Shown piece by piece: positions 26,801-34,391 of a stretch of DNA of 64,000 nt. The notes under the pieces were generated by a model. The model worked only from the letters and a program-made list of their open reading frames with translations. It made no database searches and was not told the origin of the DNA. The stretch's first letter is position 1; each line of letters opens with the position of its first letter. Both the position numbers and the translations under genes were made by a program. This stretch comes from Algoriphagus chordae (GTDB taxonomy: Bacteria > Bacteroidota > Bacteroidia > Cytophagales > Cyclobacteriaceae). The stretch is from assembly GCF_003254055.1 (NCBI RefSeq), contig NZ_QKZT01000010.1:24398-88397 (forward strand). The letters run 5' to 3'.

Positions 26801-26829
26801 CCTTTGGTTTTTAAGACCTGCACAATTCT

Positions 26830-27057
26830 ATGTTCATAACAGCTGATTCAATACCTGTAAGCCGGGCAGCAATTATCCAAGAAATCTTAGATTCTCCGTT
26901 GAAAATCAACTTGATGGAACTTGGTTTCCTGCCTGGAAAAACTATTACGCTTCAACATTCTGCCCCTCTGGGTGGCCCTATGGCATTCAGACTTGAAGAA
27001 ACCATACTAGCCTTAAGAAAAACCGAAGCTTCGCTCATAGAAGTACAATTGCTCTGA
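26830..27057 (+). CDS. feoA: FeoA-type ferrous iron transport protein
   Basis: A 75-residue cytosolic SH3-like protein. The segment LMELGFLPGKTITLQHSAPLGGP is the family core (L.ELG...G), and the C-terminus has FRLEETILALRKTEA. FeoA binds or regulates FeoB during Fe2+ uptake. It starts 29 bp after a TATTTTTG promoter element and is followed after 4 bp by feoB, so the two are cotranscribed. The length is normal for free-standing FeoA. Confidence 0.95.
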   Translation: MFITADSIPVSRAAIIQEILDSPLKINLMELGFLPGKTITLQHSAPLGGPMAFRLEETILALRKTEASLIEVQLL

Positions 27058-27061
27058 ATAC

Positions 27062-29191
27062 ATGCCTGAGTCTATCTCTCCTTCCCTAGTCAAATCACCA
27101 AAAATCGCCATCATAGGAAACCCGAATGTTGGCAAATCGACCATCTTCAACCAACTCACTGGATTGAGCCAAAAAATCGGCAATTACCCAGGGGTAACTG
27201 TGGACAAAAAAACTGGTTCGATGAATTACCAAGGGAGCAATTATGAGATCATTGATCTTCCAGGTACCTACAGTCTCTATCCCAACTCTGAAGACGAAAT
27301 CATTGCTCATCGGGTATTAAACCAACTCAAGGAAGAAGAAAGACCTGAGTTTGTATTGATGGTAATTGATTCCTGTCAGCTTTCTCGAGGCTTATTTTTA
27401 GCCACACAGCTGATTGATTTGGGACTGAATCTGGCGATCGTACTCAATATGGCTGATATCGCTACCAGAAAGAATATTGCGATCAAAACCTTCGAAATTT
27501 TCAAAGCTCTAGGCGTTCCGATTTTGAGTACAGATGCCAGAGGAGAAAAAGGATTGGATCAAATTCGAGAATTAATTCATCAACAAAATTTCAGTAAAAA
27601 GTCATCTTTCATCAATATCGAAGAAGTAGTCTCAGCTACTTTGCTTTCAGAAGTAAAAGAGAAGTTCAAGCTTTCAAATTCCTACCAGGCTTATCAACTA
27701 CTTCGATTTGGAGAGAAAGACAAAACATTTTCCTTAGACGATCGGAATTGGATCAAAGCCAAACTTTCAGAAAGTCAGCTACAACTTGATGCTGCTCAGC
27801 TTGAGGAAACAAAGATTCGATATAGAAAAATCACTTCGATTGTTGAAAAAGCAGTTGTTAAAACCCCAGATGCAAAGCAAGAATCTGGAATTGACAAGAT
27901 TTTGTTACATCCAGTATTTGGATATCTGATATTCGGAGCGATCCTACTCCTTATCTTCCAAGCTATTTTTGCATGGGCCACGGTGCCTATGGATTTGATC
28001 GATGGATTCTTCGCCTCTTTAGCCGGCTGGACTTCAAACTTATTACCAGAAGGGCCTCTATCTAGTCTGATTACCGAAGGTATTATCCCTGGTATCGGCG
28101 GAGTGGTGATATTCATCCCACAAATTGCCATGCTTTTCGGTTTTCTGGCAATTCTGGAAGATACCGGATACATGTCTAGAGTAGTCTTTTTGATGGATCG
28201 CTGGATGAGACCCTTTGGGCTTCATGGCAAAAGTATTGTCCCACTTGTATCAGGTGTTGCCTGTGCAATTCCGGGAGTGATGGCTGCTAGAAATATCGGT
28301 AACTGGAAAGAGAAAATCATCACTATAATGGTGACTCCCTTGATGAGCTGCTCAGCACGTCTGCCAGTTTATATTATTCTAATAGGGCTAGTTGTACCGA
28401 ATGAAGTCGTTTTTGGAATTTTCAATCTACAAGCGGTTGCCTTATTAGGACTTTACTTGCTAGGCGTTGTAGGCGTGTTATTCACTGCATTGCTGTTGAA
28501 AAACATCCTAAAAACCGAGGAGAAAAGCTTCCTGATGGTAGAACTTCCTACTTACCGAGCACCACGTTGGCTAGATGTCCTTTGGACGATGTACAATAAG
28601 TCAAAAACCTTTGTATTCGAAGCAGGTAAGGTAATACTTGCCATTTCAGTCATACTATGGGTACTAGCATCCTATGGCCCGCCAGATCGTATGGATGCCA
28701 TCAGAGCAGAAAGTGAAGTGAAACTTGCGCAAGCTAGTCCCGATGAGATTCCAGTGATAGAGAACGAAACAGCCTCTCTATTATTAGAGAATTCCTTCAT
28801 AGGTATCATGGGAAGAGCTATAGAGCCTGCCATTCGTCCTTTGGGCTATGACTGGAAAATCGGAATCGCCTTGATCACTTCATTTGCAGCTAGAGAAGTA
28901 TTCGTTTCTACGATTGCAACCATCTATAGTATAGGTGCCGACACGGAAGATGAACTCACGATCCGTCAAAAACTCAATCAACAGATAAATCCTGAGACTG
29001 GTGAAAAAGTCTATAATACTGCCACCGCATTTTCATTAATGGTGTTTTATGCCTTTGCCATGCAATGTATGAGTACGCTGGCTGTAGTCTATCGCGAAAC
29101 TAAAGGTTGGAAATGGCCGTTGATTCAGACAGTGTATATGACAGCATTGGCGTATTTCTCTGCACTGCTGGTTTATCAAATTCTATCATAA
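27062..29191 (+). CDS. feoB: Ferrous iron transporter FeoB
   Basis: A 709-residue inner-membrane Fe2+ transporter with an N-terminal G domain. GNPNVGKST (about residues 19-27) is the P-loop, GNYPGVTVDKK is switch I, DLPGTYSLYP is G3 and NMAD is G4. A guanine-dissociation-inhibitor-like helical part follows (about 180-260), then a core of about ten membrane helices in two Gate repeats, including MTPLMSCSARLPVYI-type sequence (here VTPLMSCSARLPVY) and AAREVFVSTIATIYS. The conserved cysteine in the MSCSARLP loop is the proposed iron-path residue. It is preceded by feoA and followed, 1 bp after its stop, by a short Cys-rich membrane peptide gene. Confidence 0.97.
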   Translation: MPESISPSLVKSPKIAIIGNPNVGKSTIFNQLTGLSQKIGNYPGVTVDKKTGSMNYQGSNYEIIDLPGTYSLYPNSEDEIIAHRVLNQLKEEERPEFVLMVIDSCQLSRGLFLATQLIDLGLNLAIVLNMADIATRKNIAIKTFEIFKALGVPILSTDARGEKGLDQIRELIHQQNFSKKSSFINIEEVVSATLLSEVKEKFKLSNSYQAYQLLRFGEKDKTFSLDDRNWIKAKLSESQLQLDAAQLEETKIRYRKITSIVEKAVVKTPDAKQESGIDKILLHPVFGYLIFGAILLLIFQAIFAWATVPMDLIDGFFASLAGWTSNLLPEGPLSSLITEGIIPGIGGVVIFIPQIAMLFGFLAILEDTGYMSRVVFLMDRWMRPFGLHGKSIVPLVSGVACAIPGVMAARNIGNWKEKIITIMVTPLMSCSARLPVYIILIGLVVPNEVVFGIFNLQAVALLGLYLLGVVGVLFTALLLKNILKTEEKSFLMVELPTYRAPRWLDVLWTMYNKSKTFVFEAGKVILAISVILWVLASYGPPDRMDAIRAESEVKLAQASPDEIPVIENETASLLLENSFIGIMGRAIEPAIRPLGYDWKIGIALITSFAAREVFVSTIATIYSIGADTEDELTIRQKLNQQINPETGEKVYNTATAFSLMVFYAFAMQCMSTLAVVYRETKGWKWPLIQTVYMTALAYFSALLVYQILS

Positions 29192-29192
29192 T

Positions 29193-29309
29193 ATGTGGCA
29201 GCAAATCCTAGTTGGAATCATTGTATTGGCAGCTATAGGCTTTTTGGTGAAAAAATATTTCTTCAAATCAAAGTCTAGTTCCGGTTGCGACAAGTGTGCA
29301 AAATCTTGA
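29193..29309 (+). CDS. FeoB-associated Cys-rich membrane peptide
   Basis: A 38-codon gene starting ATG 29193, one base after the feoB stop. The peptide has a single hydrophobic helix (ILVGIIVLAAIGFLV), a basic stretch (KKYFFKSKS) and a C-terminal GCDKCAKS with a CxxC pair. This layout matches the small 'FeoB-associated Cys-rich membrane protein' family seen beside feoB in many bacteria, analogous in position to FeoC. It probably sits in the inner membrane near FeoB, with the cysteines perhaps sensing or handing on iron. It is easily missed by gene finders because of its size. Confidence 0.88.
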   Translation: MWQQILVGIIVLAAIGFLVKKYFFKSKSSSGCDKCAKS

Positions 29310-29360
29310 TTTTTGCTTGAAACACAGTCTTATTAACAGTTTTTTGATACTTTTAAGCTC

Positions 29361-30830
29361 ATGGGCAAAGTAGCCAGTCAGAGCATTCAAACCACCATTT
29401 TTTCGTACCTGGGAGTTGTCATAGGATATGTCAATGTATTGTGGCTTTATCCCTATGCATTAGATGCATCTCAATTAGGTACTTTTCGAACGATTCAGGA
29501 CTTGGGCTTACTGTTTGTTCCATTTGCTCAACTAGGCGTTGGGCATGGAATCACACGCTACTTTCCTCAACTCAAATCCAATCAATCTGCTTTTTTGAGT
29601 TATGGCTTAGTATTTTCTTTAGCTGGTTTTGCGGCTGTCAGCTCTATTTTCCTAGGTTTCAAAACACAGATAATTGAGCTGTTTGCAGTGAACTCGCCTG
29701 AAGTGATTGACTTTTTTGGGATCGTATTGCTGATCACCTTATTCGCTTTACTTAGTAGCATTCTTGATGCCTATAGCCGTTCCTTTCTGAAAATAGCTGT
29801 TCCTACCCTAGTACGAGAAGTTTTTCTTCGCTTGCTCACAGGGATTCTGGTAGGATCATATTTGCTCCAATGGATCTCTTTCCCGCAGGTAATGCAAGGA
29901 TTGGTAGCTGTTTATGGTTTTGCCTTGCTAGGCGTTTTAGTCTATTTATTGTGGCTTGGCGTGCTCAAACTGGATTTCAGATGGAACACTTTCCCTAAGG
30001 GATTCAGGAGTTCCTTTATCCAGTTTAGCCTAATTACCTTCTTGGCTACGGCAGCTTCCACCTTAATAATGAAGATTGATAGTATCATGGTTAGCTCTAT
30101 GATCAGCCTAGAAGCCAATGCGATCTACACGATTGCCTTTAGTATGGCGCTAGTGATAGAATTACCTCGGCGAGCGATATCACAAGTGGTGATGCCAGTC
30201 ATCGCTGATCACTTCAGCAAAGGCAATCACGAGGAAATCAACAAGCTTTACAAACAGGTCTCCAACCGACAACTGTACATCTGTCTGTTACTATTCATAG
30301 GTATAAGCGCTAATCTAGACTCCTTGTATTACTTCATTCCAAACCGTGAAATCTACGAAGCAGGCAAGCATGTAGTCATTTTGATAGGACTAGGAAAACT
30401 CTTCGACGTAGTTTTCTCTGTGAATTCTGAGATCCTTGTTTTCTCTAAGCATTACCGATTCAATCTTGTCGCAACCATCGGCATGAGTATATTGATAATT
30501 GGCTTGAATTACCTGCTTATCCCTATTTATGGGATCGAAGGCGCTGCTATGGCCTCCGTGGCAGTGATGTTCTTATTCAATCTAGTGAAGTACCTGTTTC
30601 TCAAAATCAAACTAGGCTTCGATCCTTTTTCAACAGAAACAATAAAAATAATTGTTGTAGGGTCTATCGCTTATAGCCCTACAATTGCAGGCTCATTTAC
30701 CCTTTCTCCTATTCCCAATATCATAGTAACCAGTTTAATTGTTCTTGGTTTCTATTGGTTTTGGTCAAGATTGATTGGTGTAGGAACAGAAGAATGGAAC
30801 TGGGTAAGGAATAGGTTAAAACGAAAATAA
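29361..30830 (+). CDS. Polysaccharide flippase / oligosaccharide exporter (Wzx/MviN-MATE superfamily)
   Basis: A 489-residue inner-membrane protein with about 12-14 helices. The N-terminus GKVASQSIQTTIFSYLGVVIGYVNVLWLYP and internal segments such as TAASTLIMKIDSIMVSSMIS and FDVVFSVNSEILVFSKHYRFN are typical of the polysaccharide-biosynthesis (PST/MOP) flippases that move lipid-linked oligosaccharides across the inner membrane. There are no glycosyltransferases beside it, so its glycan is unknown; it may serve a dispersed LPS or capsule pathway. It lies 51 bp after the FeoB-associated peptide gene with a weak separate promoter (TACTTTTA). Confidence 0.88.
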   Translation: MGKVASQSIQTTIFSYLGVVIGYVNVLWLYPYALDASQLGTFRTIQDLGLLFVPFAQLGVGHGITRYFPQLKSNQSAFLSYGLVFSLAGFAAVSSIFLGFKTQIIELFAVNSPEVIDFFGIVLLITLFALLSSILDAYSRSFLKIAVPTLVREVFLRLLTGILVGSYLLQWISFPQVMQGLVAVYGFALLGVLVYLLWLGVLKLDFRWNTFPKGFRSSFIQFSLITFLATAASTLIMKIDSIMVSSMISLEANAIYTIAFSMALVIELPRRAISQVVMPVIADHFSKGNHEEINKLYKQVSNRQLYICLLLFIGISANLDSLYYFIPNREIYEAGKHVVILIGLGKLFDVVFSVNSEILVFSKHYRFNLVATIGMSILIIGLNYLLIPIYGIEGAAMASVAVMFLFNLVKYLFLKIKLGFDPFSTETIKIIVVGSIAYSPTIAGSFTLSPIPNIIVTSLIVLGFYWFWSRLIGVGTEEWNWVRNRLKRK

Positions 30831-30979
30831 CCAAGGAGAAAGGATGTAAAAAACGCTTTGAGTATGATAAGATCAAAAAAAATGTCCGAGTCTTAGAGTG
30901 TTGCAAACCTCCTACTTGACAAGATTTGAGCTGCCTGTTAACCGCAAACTTCCACTGTTATCCTGACTCTTGCGAGACG

Positions 30980-31008
30980 AGGCCCCGATAGCTATCGGGG
31001 TGAGGCCT
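30980..31008. repeat. Palindromic interspersed repeat (CCCCGATAGCTATCGGGG)
   Basis: A perfect 18 bp palindrome at 30983-31000, with an alternative outer stem AGGCC (30980-30984)/GGCCT (31004-31008) and TTTTT following. Closely related CCCGAT...ATCGGG hairpins occur at 63925-63940 and, more weakly, at 63890-63903. It looks like a genome-wide REP-type hairpin; it could also end transcription of the flippase gene. Confidence 0.55.
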
Positions 31009-31301
31009 GTTTTTGGGAAGAGCTTCACTCGGTAAATATGTAATTTGTGAAGTTTGAACATGTCGACGACCCGGACAGTACAAATATACGATTTATTACA
31101 CTGCAGGTTGGCGAAATTGAAGGATGATTCCGATAATGTATACTGAAGCTGGTGAAAAACAGTGGAGCTCAACAGCTTATACCAGAATATTATTTCAGAA
31201 AAATCCTTTATCCAGAACCTTTAAAGTACGCATAAGACGAATATCGGGATTATTCCAAATAATATTTCAAGAAAGTCCTAAACTTATATTCTAATTACTC
31301 T

Positions 31302-31309
31302 TAAATTTG
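31302..31309 (+). promoter_or_regulatory. -7 promoter element (TAAATTTG)
   Basis: TAAATTTG fits TAnnTTTG and lies 26 bp before the start of the downstream universal stress protein gene. Confidence 0.45.
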
Positions 31310-31335
31310 CATCTCAAAACCATTGGCGCTTTATT

Positions 31336-32256
31336 ATGTATTTGATTAAAAAAATGGTCGTTTGCCTTGATCAGACTACGTTAGATCAAACATTGATTCA
31401 ACATGCAGCTTTTATAGCTCAGGTCAATCAAACCAAAAAAATATACTTTGTAAATGTGATTAAGAATCTCAGCATCCCTAAAGAGGTGCTGGAGGAATTC
31501 CCTAATTTGGTGGAGAACATGATCAATGAAAGGCAGGAAGCCATGGAATCTATGGTCAATGAGCACTTCAAAAATCCAAAAGGAATTTCTTTGAATTACA
31601 TCGTCAAGGAAGGTTCTATATCAAAGAAGATTTTAAAGCTTGCCGAGGAAAAATCGGCTGATATGATTTTGATTGGGAGAAAAACCCAGCTTCCAGGTAC
31701 TGGAGTTGCTTCATCTAGATTAGCCAGACGTGCAAGCTGTTCCCTACTTATCGTCCCTGAAGGCTCTGTTACTAAAATGCACCGTCTGCTGGTACCAAGT
31801 GATTTTTCAGATTATTCCAAAGACGCATTAGAAGAAGCAATAATGATTGCTGAGAAACATGGTGGACTAGAGATTGTTTGTCAGAACGTATTTACTGTAC
31901 CAGCTGGCTATCATTACACCGGTAAGAGTTATGAGGAATTTACCCAGATCATGCGCATGCATGCCGAGATAAATTACAAAAAATTCATTCGTAAAATCGA
32001 TACCAAGGGCAACAAAATCATACCTGTTTATACCCAGGACGTCAACGATGATCCCGTGGAAGAAATCGTAGCTAAGGCTAGGGAAATCGAAGCAGATGGG
32101 ATTATCATAGGTGCAAAAGGTCGTACAGCTGCCACAGCATTATTTATAGGAAGTATGGCGGAGCGATTGATCCAATACAATGAAAGTATCCCTTTATTAG
32201 TGACCAGACCAAAAGGAAAAAATGCAGGTATTCTGGATTATATCCTTGAAATCTAA
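31336..32256 (+). CDS. Universal stress protein, tandem UspA domains
   Basis: A 306-residue cytosolic protein with two USP domains. The first (about 1-150) starts MYLIKKMVVCLDQTTLDQTL and ends SCSLLIVPEG. The second (about 153-300) begins RLLVPSDFSDYSKDALEEAI and carries the clearer nucleotide-binding signature IIGAKGRTAATALFIGSMAE with PLLVTRP at its end. The family is induced by stress and may bind ATP. It is a single gene between a non-coding repeat region and the ECF sigma unit. It is different from, and longer than, the USP at 15 kb. Confidence 0.88.
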   Translation: MYLIKKMVVCLDQTTLDQTLIQHAAFIAQVNQTKKIYFVNVIKNLSIPKEVLEEFPNLVENMINERQEAMESMVNEHFKNPKGISLNYIVKEGSISKKILKLAEEKSADMILIGRKTQLPGTGVASSRLARRASCSLLIVPEGSVTKMHRLLVPSDFSDYSKDALEEAIMIAEKHGGLEIVCQNVFTVPAGYHYTGKSYEEFTQIMRMHAEINYKKFIRKIDTKGNKIIPVYTQDVNDDPVEEIVAKAREIEADGIIIGAKGRTAATALFIGSMAERLIQYNESIPLLVTRPKGKNAGILDYILEI

Positions 32257-32365
32257 GACCAATCCATTCCCCCTATCAATATTTTTTCACCTGTAAATCA
32301 AGACTTAAGATGCATTTTTTGATGCTGCTATAAACCCTTTTCTATAAATTGGGTCTAAAACTAGA

Positions 32366-32914
32366 ATGAAGCAAAACGGTGACCAGGAAATCCTACAACT
32401 CATCCAAAACCCCAGTACTAGGGAGATGGGTTTTAGGCAGCTGATCTTGGCTTACCAAAAACGAGTATATCATGTGATCAGAAGAATGGTTTTGATTCAT
32501 GAAGATGCAGATGACATCACCCAAAACACCTTTATTAAGGCACATCAATATATCGACAAGTTCCAGGGGCAATCAAGTCTATTCACATGGTTATATAGGA
32601 TTGCAACCAATGAATCCCTGACCTTTCTAGAAAAGAAGAAAAAGCGTAATTTCTTCTCCATTGATGACCATCAGGAGAAATTGGAATCCTATATTGACCA
32701 ACCTGGAAATATAGACGGAGATGAAATCCAGCGAATACTCCAAAAAGCATTACTTACACTTCCTGATAAGCAAAGACTTGTGTTCCATTTGAAATATCAG
32801 GAAGAACTTACTTATGAGGAAATGTCTGAAATTACTGGCACCAGTATTGGTGCTCTCAAGGCTAGTTATCATCATGCAGTGAAAAAAATCGAACATTCCT
32901 TATCCCTTGAATAA
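32366..32914 (+). CDS. RNA polymerase sigma factor, ECF (sigma-70 family)
   Basis: A 182-residue sigma factor with region 2 (about 20-90; DADDITQNTFIKAHQYIDKF, FTWLYRIATNESLTFLEKKK) and region 4 (about 120-178; LTLPDKQRLVFHLKYQEELTYEEMSEITG, followed by the recognition helix SIGALKASYHHAVKKIE). It lacks region 1.1 and region 3, as ECF sigmas do. It directs RNA polymerase to a small regulon, usually envelope or stress genes. The next two genes on the same strand encode an anti-sigma-like single-pass protein and a small exported protein, so the three probably form a signalling unit. Confidence 0.93.
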   Translation: MKQNGDQEILQLIQNPSTREMGFRQLILAYQKRVYHVIRRMVLIHEDADDITQNTFIKAHQYIDKFQGQSSLFTWLYRIATNESLTFLEKKKKRNFFSIDDHQEKLESYIDQPGNIDGDEIQRILQKALLTLPDKQRLVFHLKYQEELTYEEMSEITGTSIGALKASYHHAVKKIEHSLSLE

Positions 32915-32948
32915 ACTATTGACCATCAACCCAGTCTAAACTTATATC

Positions 32949-33308
32949 ATGCAAAAACTTCCGAAAATTCAGGATTTCAAGGAGCCAGAAGGTTATTTCG
33001 AACAACTTCCCGACCAAATAGTAGACAGGCTCACACCACAAAGGACTATTCAATGGATGCGATACGCTGCAGCAGCTGCTGTTTTGGTGGTAAGCTTAGG
33101 CATTTGGCAGTTCAACACTACTGATTCACAATTCGAAATGCTGACCATGGACGAGGAAGTTGACTTATATATCGAAAGTCAGTATTGGTCTGCCGAAGAT
33201 GTCCTCAGCATGGTGGACAATCCGGAAGAAATTCTAGACCAGATCATAGCAGAAGAAATGGTATACGAAGTAGATGTAGTGGATGAAAATGATCAAAATT
33301 GGTATTAA
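32949..33308 (+). CDS. Single-pass membrane protein, putative anti-sigma factor
   Basis: A 119-residue protein: a cytosolic N-terminal part (MQKLPKIQDFKEPEGYFEQLPDQIVDRL), one hydrophobic helix (about 39-53, MRYAAAAAVLVVSLGIW), then an acidic exported tail ending YEVDVVDENDQNWY. No zinc-binding HxxxCxxC motif is visible, so it is not a classical ZAS anti-sigma. The topology, its place 34 bp after the ECF sigma gene, and the tail acidic patch fit the small anti-sigma-like or coupled membrane proteins of Bacteroidota. The role is inferred from context only. Confidence 0.72.
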   Translation: MQKLPKIQDFKEPEGYFEQLPDQIVDRLTPQRTIQWMRYAAAAAVLVVSLGIWQFNTTDSQFEMLTMDEEVDLYIESQYWSAEDVLSMVDNPEEILDQIIAEEMVYEVDVVDENDQNWY

Positions 33309-33312
33309 GCAT

Positions 33313-33753
33313 ATGAAAAAATATACACTTATAGTCCTCATGTTTTTTGTCGCGATAGGAACGAGCCTTGCTCAGCGTCCCGATGAAAACTATGATCGTG
33401 AAAAACTAGAAGCTGCACGCGTAGCTTTTATCACAACTAGATTAGATCTAAAGCCAGAGCAGGCGCAAAAATTCTGGCCAATTTTCAATGTCTACAATGA
33501 CTCGAGAGAGAAAAATCTCAAGGAAATGTCGCAGTTAGGCAGAGTAAAAGACGTCAAGCTAAGTGAAGATGATGCAAAGTCAAGAATTCTTAAAAAGTTT
33601 GAAATCGAGCGAAAAATGATTGTAGATGAAGAGAAATTCGTCAAAGACCTATCCTCAGTATTAACATATAATCAAATCCTACAGTTAAATGGATTGTCCA
33701 GGGAATTTGCCCGACACATCTATCAAAGACGAAGGGATGATGACAAAAAATAA
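33313..33753 (+). CDS. Small exported helical protein (Spy/CpxP- or sensor-like)
   Basis: The start at 33313 gives a 146-residue protein with a signal peptide (MKKYTLIVLMFFVAIGTSLAQ); an upstream in-frame ATG at 33283 overlaps the previous gene and is less likely. The mature part is helical and charged, with LDLKPEQAQKFWPIFNVYNDSREKN followed by LTYNQILQLNGLSREFA, which recall the LTxxQ repeats of Spy/CpxP periplasmic chaperones, although the fit is loose. It is the last gene of the ECF sigma unit and is ended by a strong hairpin. It may report envelope stress to the anti-sigma-like protein. Confidence 0.78.
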   Translation: MKKYTLIVLMFFVAIGTSLAQRPDENYDREKLEAARVAFITTRLDLKPEQAQKFWPIFNVYNDSREKNLKEMSQLGRVKDVKLSEDDAKSRILKKFEIERKMIVDEEKFVKDLSSVLTYNQILQLNGLSREFARHIYQRRRDDDKK

Positions 33754-33754
33754 A

Positions 33755-33779
33755 AAAAGCGGCTTAACAGCCGCTTTTC
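33755..33779. terminator. Bidirectional terminator between the ECF unit and mscL
   Basis: AAAAGCGGC and GCCGCTTTT form a perfect 9 bp stem with a 6 nt loop. The T-run is four bases on the plus strand and seven on the minus strand, so it serves both convergent units, best for mscL. Confidence 0.85.
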
Positions 33780-33785
33780 TGATGT

Positions 33786-34205
33786 TTAACCTTTTTTCAG
33801 TAGGTCTCTTATTTCTTCTAGTAACACTTCTGATTTTGGTGGTGCAGGCGGAGGAGCTGGCGCTGCTTCTTCTTTCTTTTTCATAGAATTTATTCCCTTC
33901 ACAGCCATGAAAATCACAAAGGCTACGATTATAAAGTCCACTACATTCTGAACAAATACACCGTAAGTTAGCAATACGGGCTCAGTGACCACCTCACCAG
34001 CAGCATTTGTCACTCCTTCTTTTAGTACTATCGCTAAGTCAGTGAAACTTACACCTCCTAGCATCACTCCTATTGGAGGCATGACCACATCTTTGACAAA
34101 GGAGGAAACAATTTTACCGAAGGCTCCACCAATAATCACAGCTACAGCCAGATCGACTACATTGCCTTTGACAGCAAACTCTTTAAACTCTTTCAGTAAT
34201 CCCAT
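33786..34205 (-). CDS. mscL: Large-conductance mechanosensitive channel MscL
   Basis: From the preferred start at 34205 ([20 protein letters not shown]) the protein is about 139 residues, the family length. TM1 (about 15-45) has [20 protein letters not shown] and TM2 [20 protein letters not shown]. The C-terminal part is an Ala/Pro-rich linker ([15 protein letters not shown]) followed by the cytosolic bundle helix [12 protein letters not shown]. MscL opens under membrane tension to release solutes in osmotic downshock. An upstream ATG at 34247 would add 14 residues not found in the family. It is convergent with the ECF unit. Confidence 0.96.
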   Translation of the reverse strand: MGLLKEFKEFAVKGNVVDLAVAVIIGGAFGKIVSSFVKDVVMPPIGVMLGGVSFTDLAIVLKEGVTNAAGEVVTEPVLLTYGVFVQNVVDFIIVAFVIFMAVKGINSMKKKEEAAPAPPPAPPKSEVLLEEIRDLLKKG

Positions 34206-34391
34206 ACGTTTTTGGTTAATGGTTGAAATAATTAATGAATATTTCAATAAATATGCTTCAATCCAAGACCTATAGTTATTTCTGCAACAATTTATTGTCT
34301 AAAAATTTTATTTGAGCTCCTATTTTCCATCCCAAAAGAGAACTCAAGGCCCATTTTTTTCCTTAACATTGCAAGCTTAAATACTCAACAA

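Larger units (their letters stand above)
26227..26829. other. 603 bp divergent non-coding region between the giant operon and feoAB
   Basis: Very AT-rich and without a credible gene. It holds two copies of TATCAAACAATA (26435-26446 and 26701-26712), an inverted copy TGTTTGATA (26735-26743), two GATTATCA words (26531-26538 and 26607-26614), a nested inverted-repeat structure (26621-26687), and the feoA -7 element at 26793. It must contain promoters for both divergent operons. No clean Fur box was seen. Confidence 0.5.
30831..31335. other. 505 bp non-coding region with palindromic repeat
   Basis: No credible gene. It contains the perfect 18 bp palindrome at 30983-31000, a 10 bp inverted pair AATATTATTT/AAATAATATT (31186-31195 and 31257-31266), and the -7 element of the downstream USP gene. 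An 86-codon minus-strand frame across the middle looks like translated repeat and is not called. Confidence 0.5.

Noticed and set aside
30912..31172. 86-codon minus-strand open frame in the intergenic region
   Set aside because: It crosses the palindromic repeat, has low-complexity content like translated repeat, has no promoter and no recognisable family.
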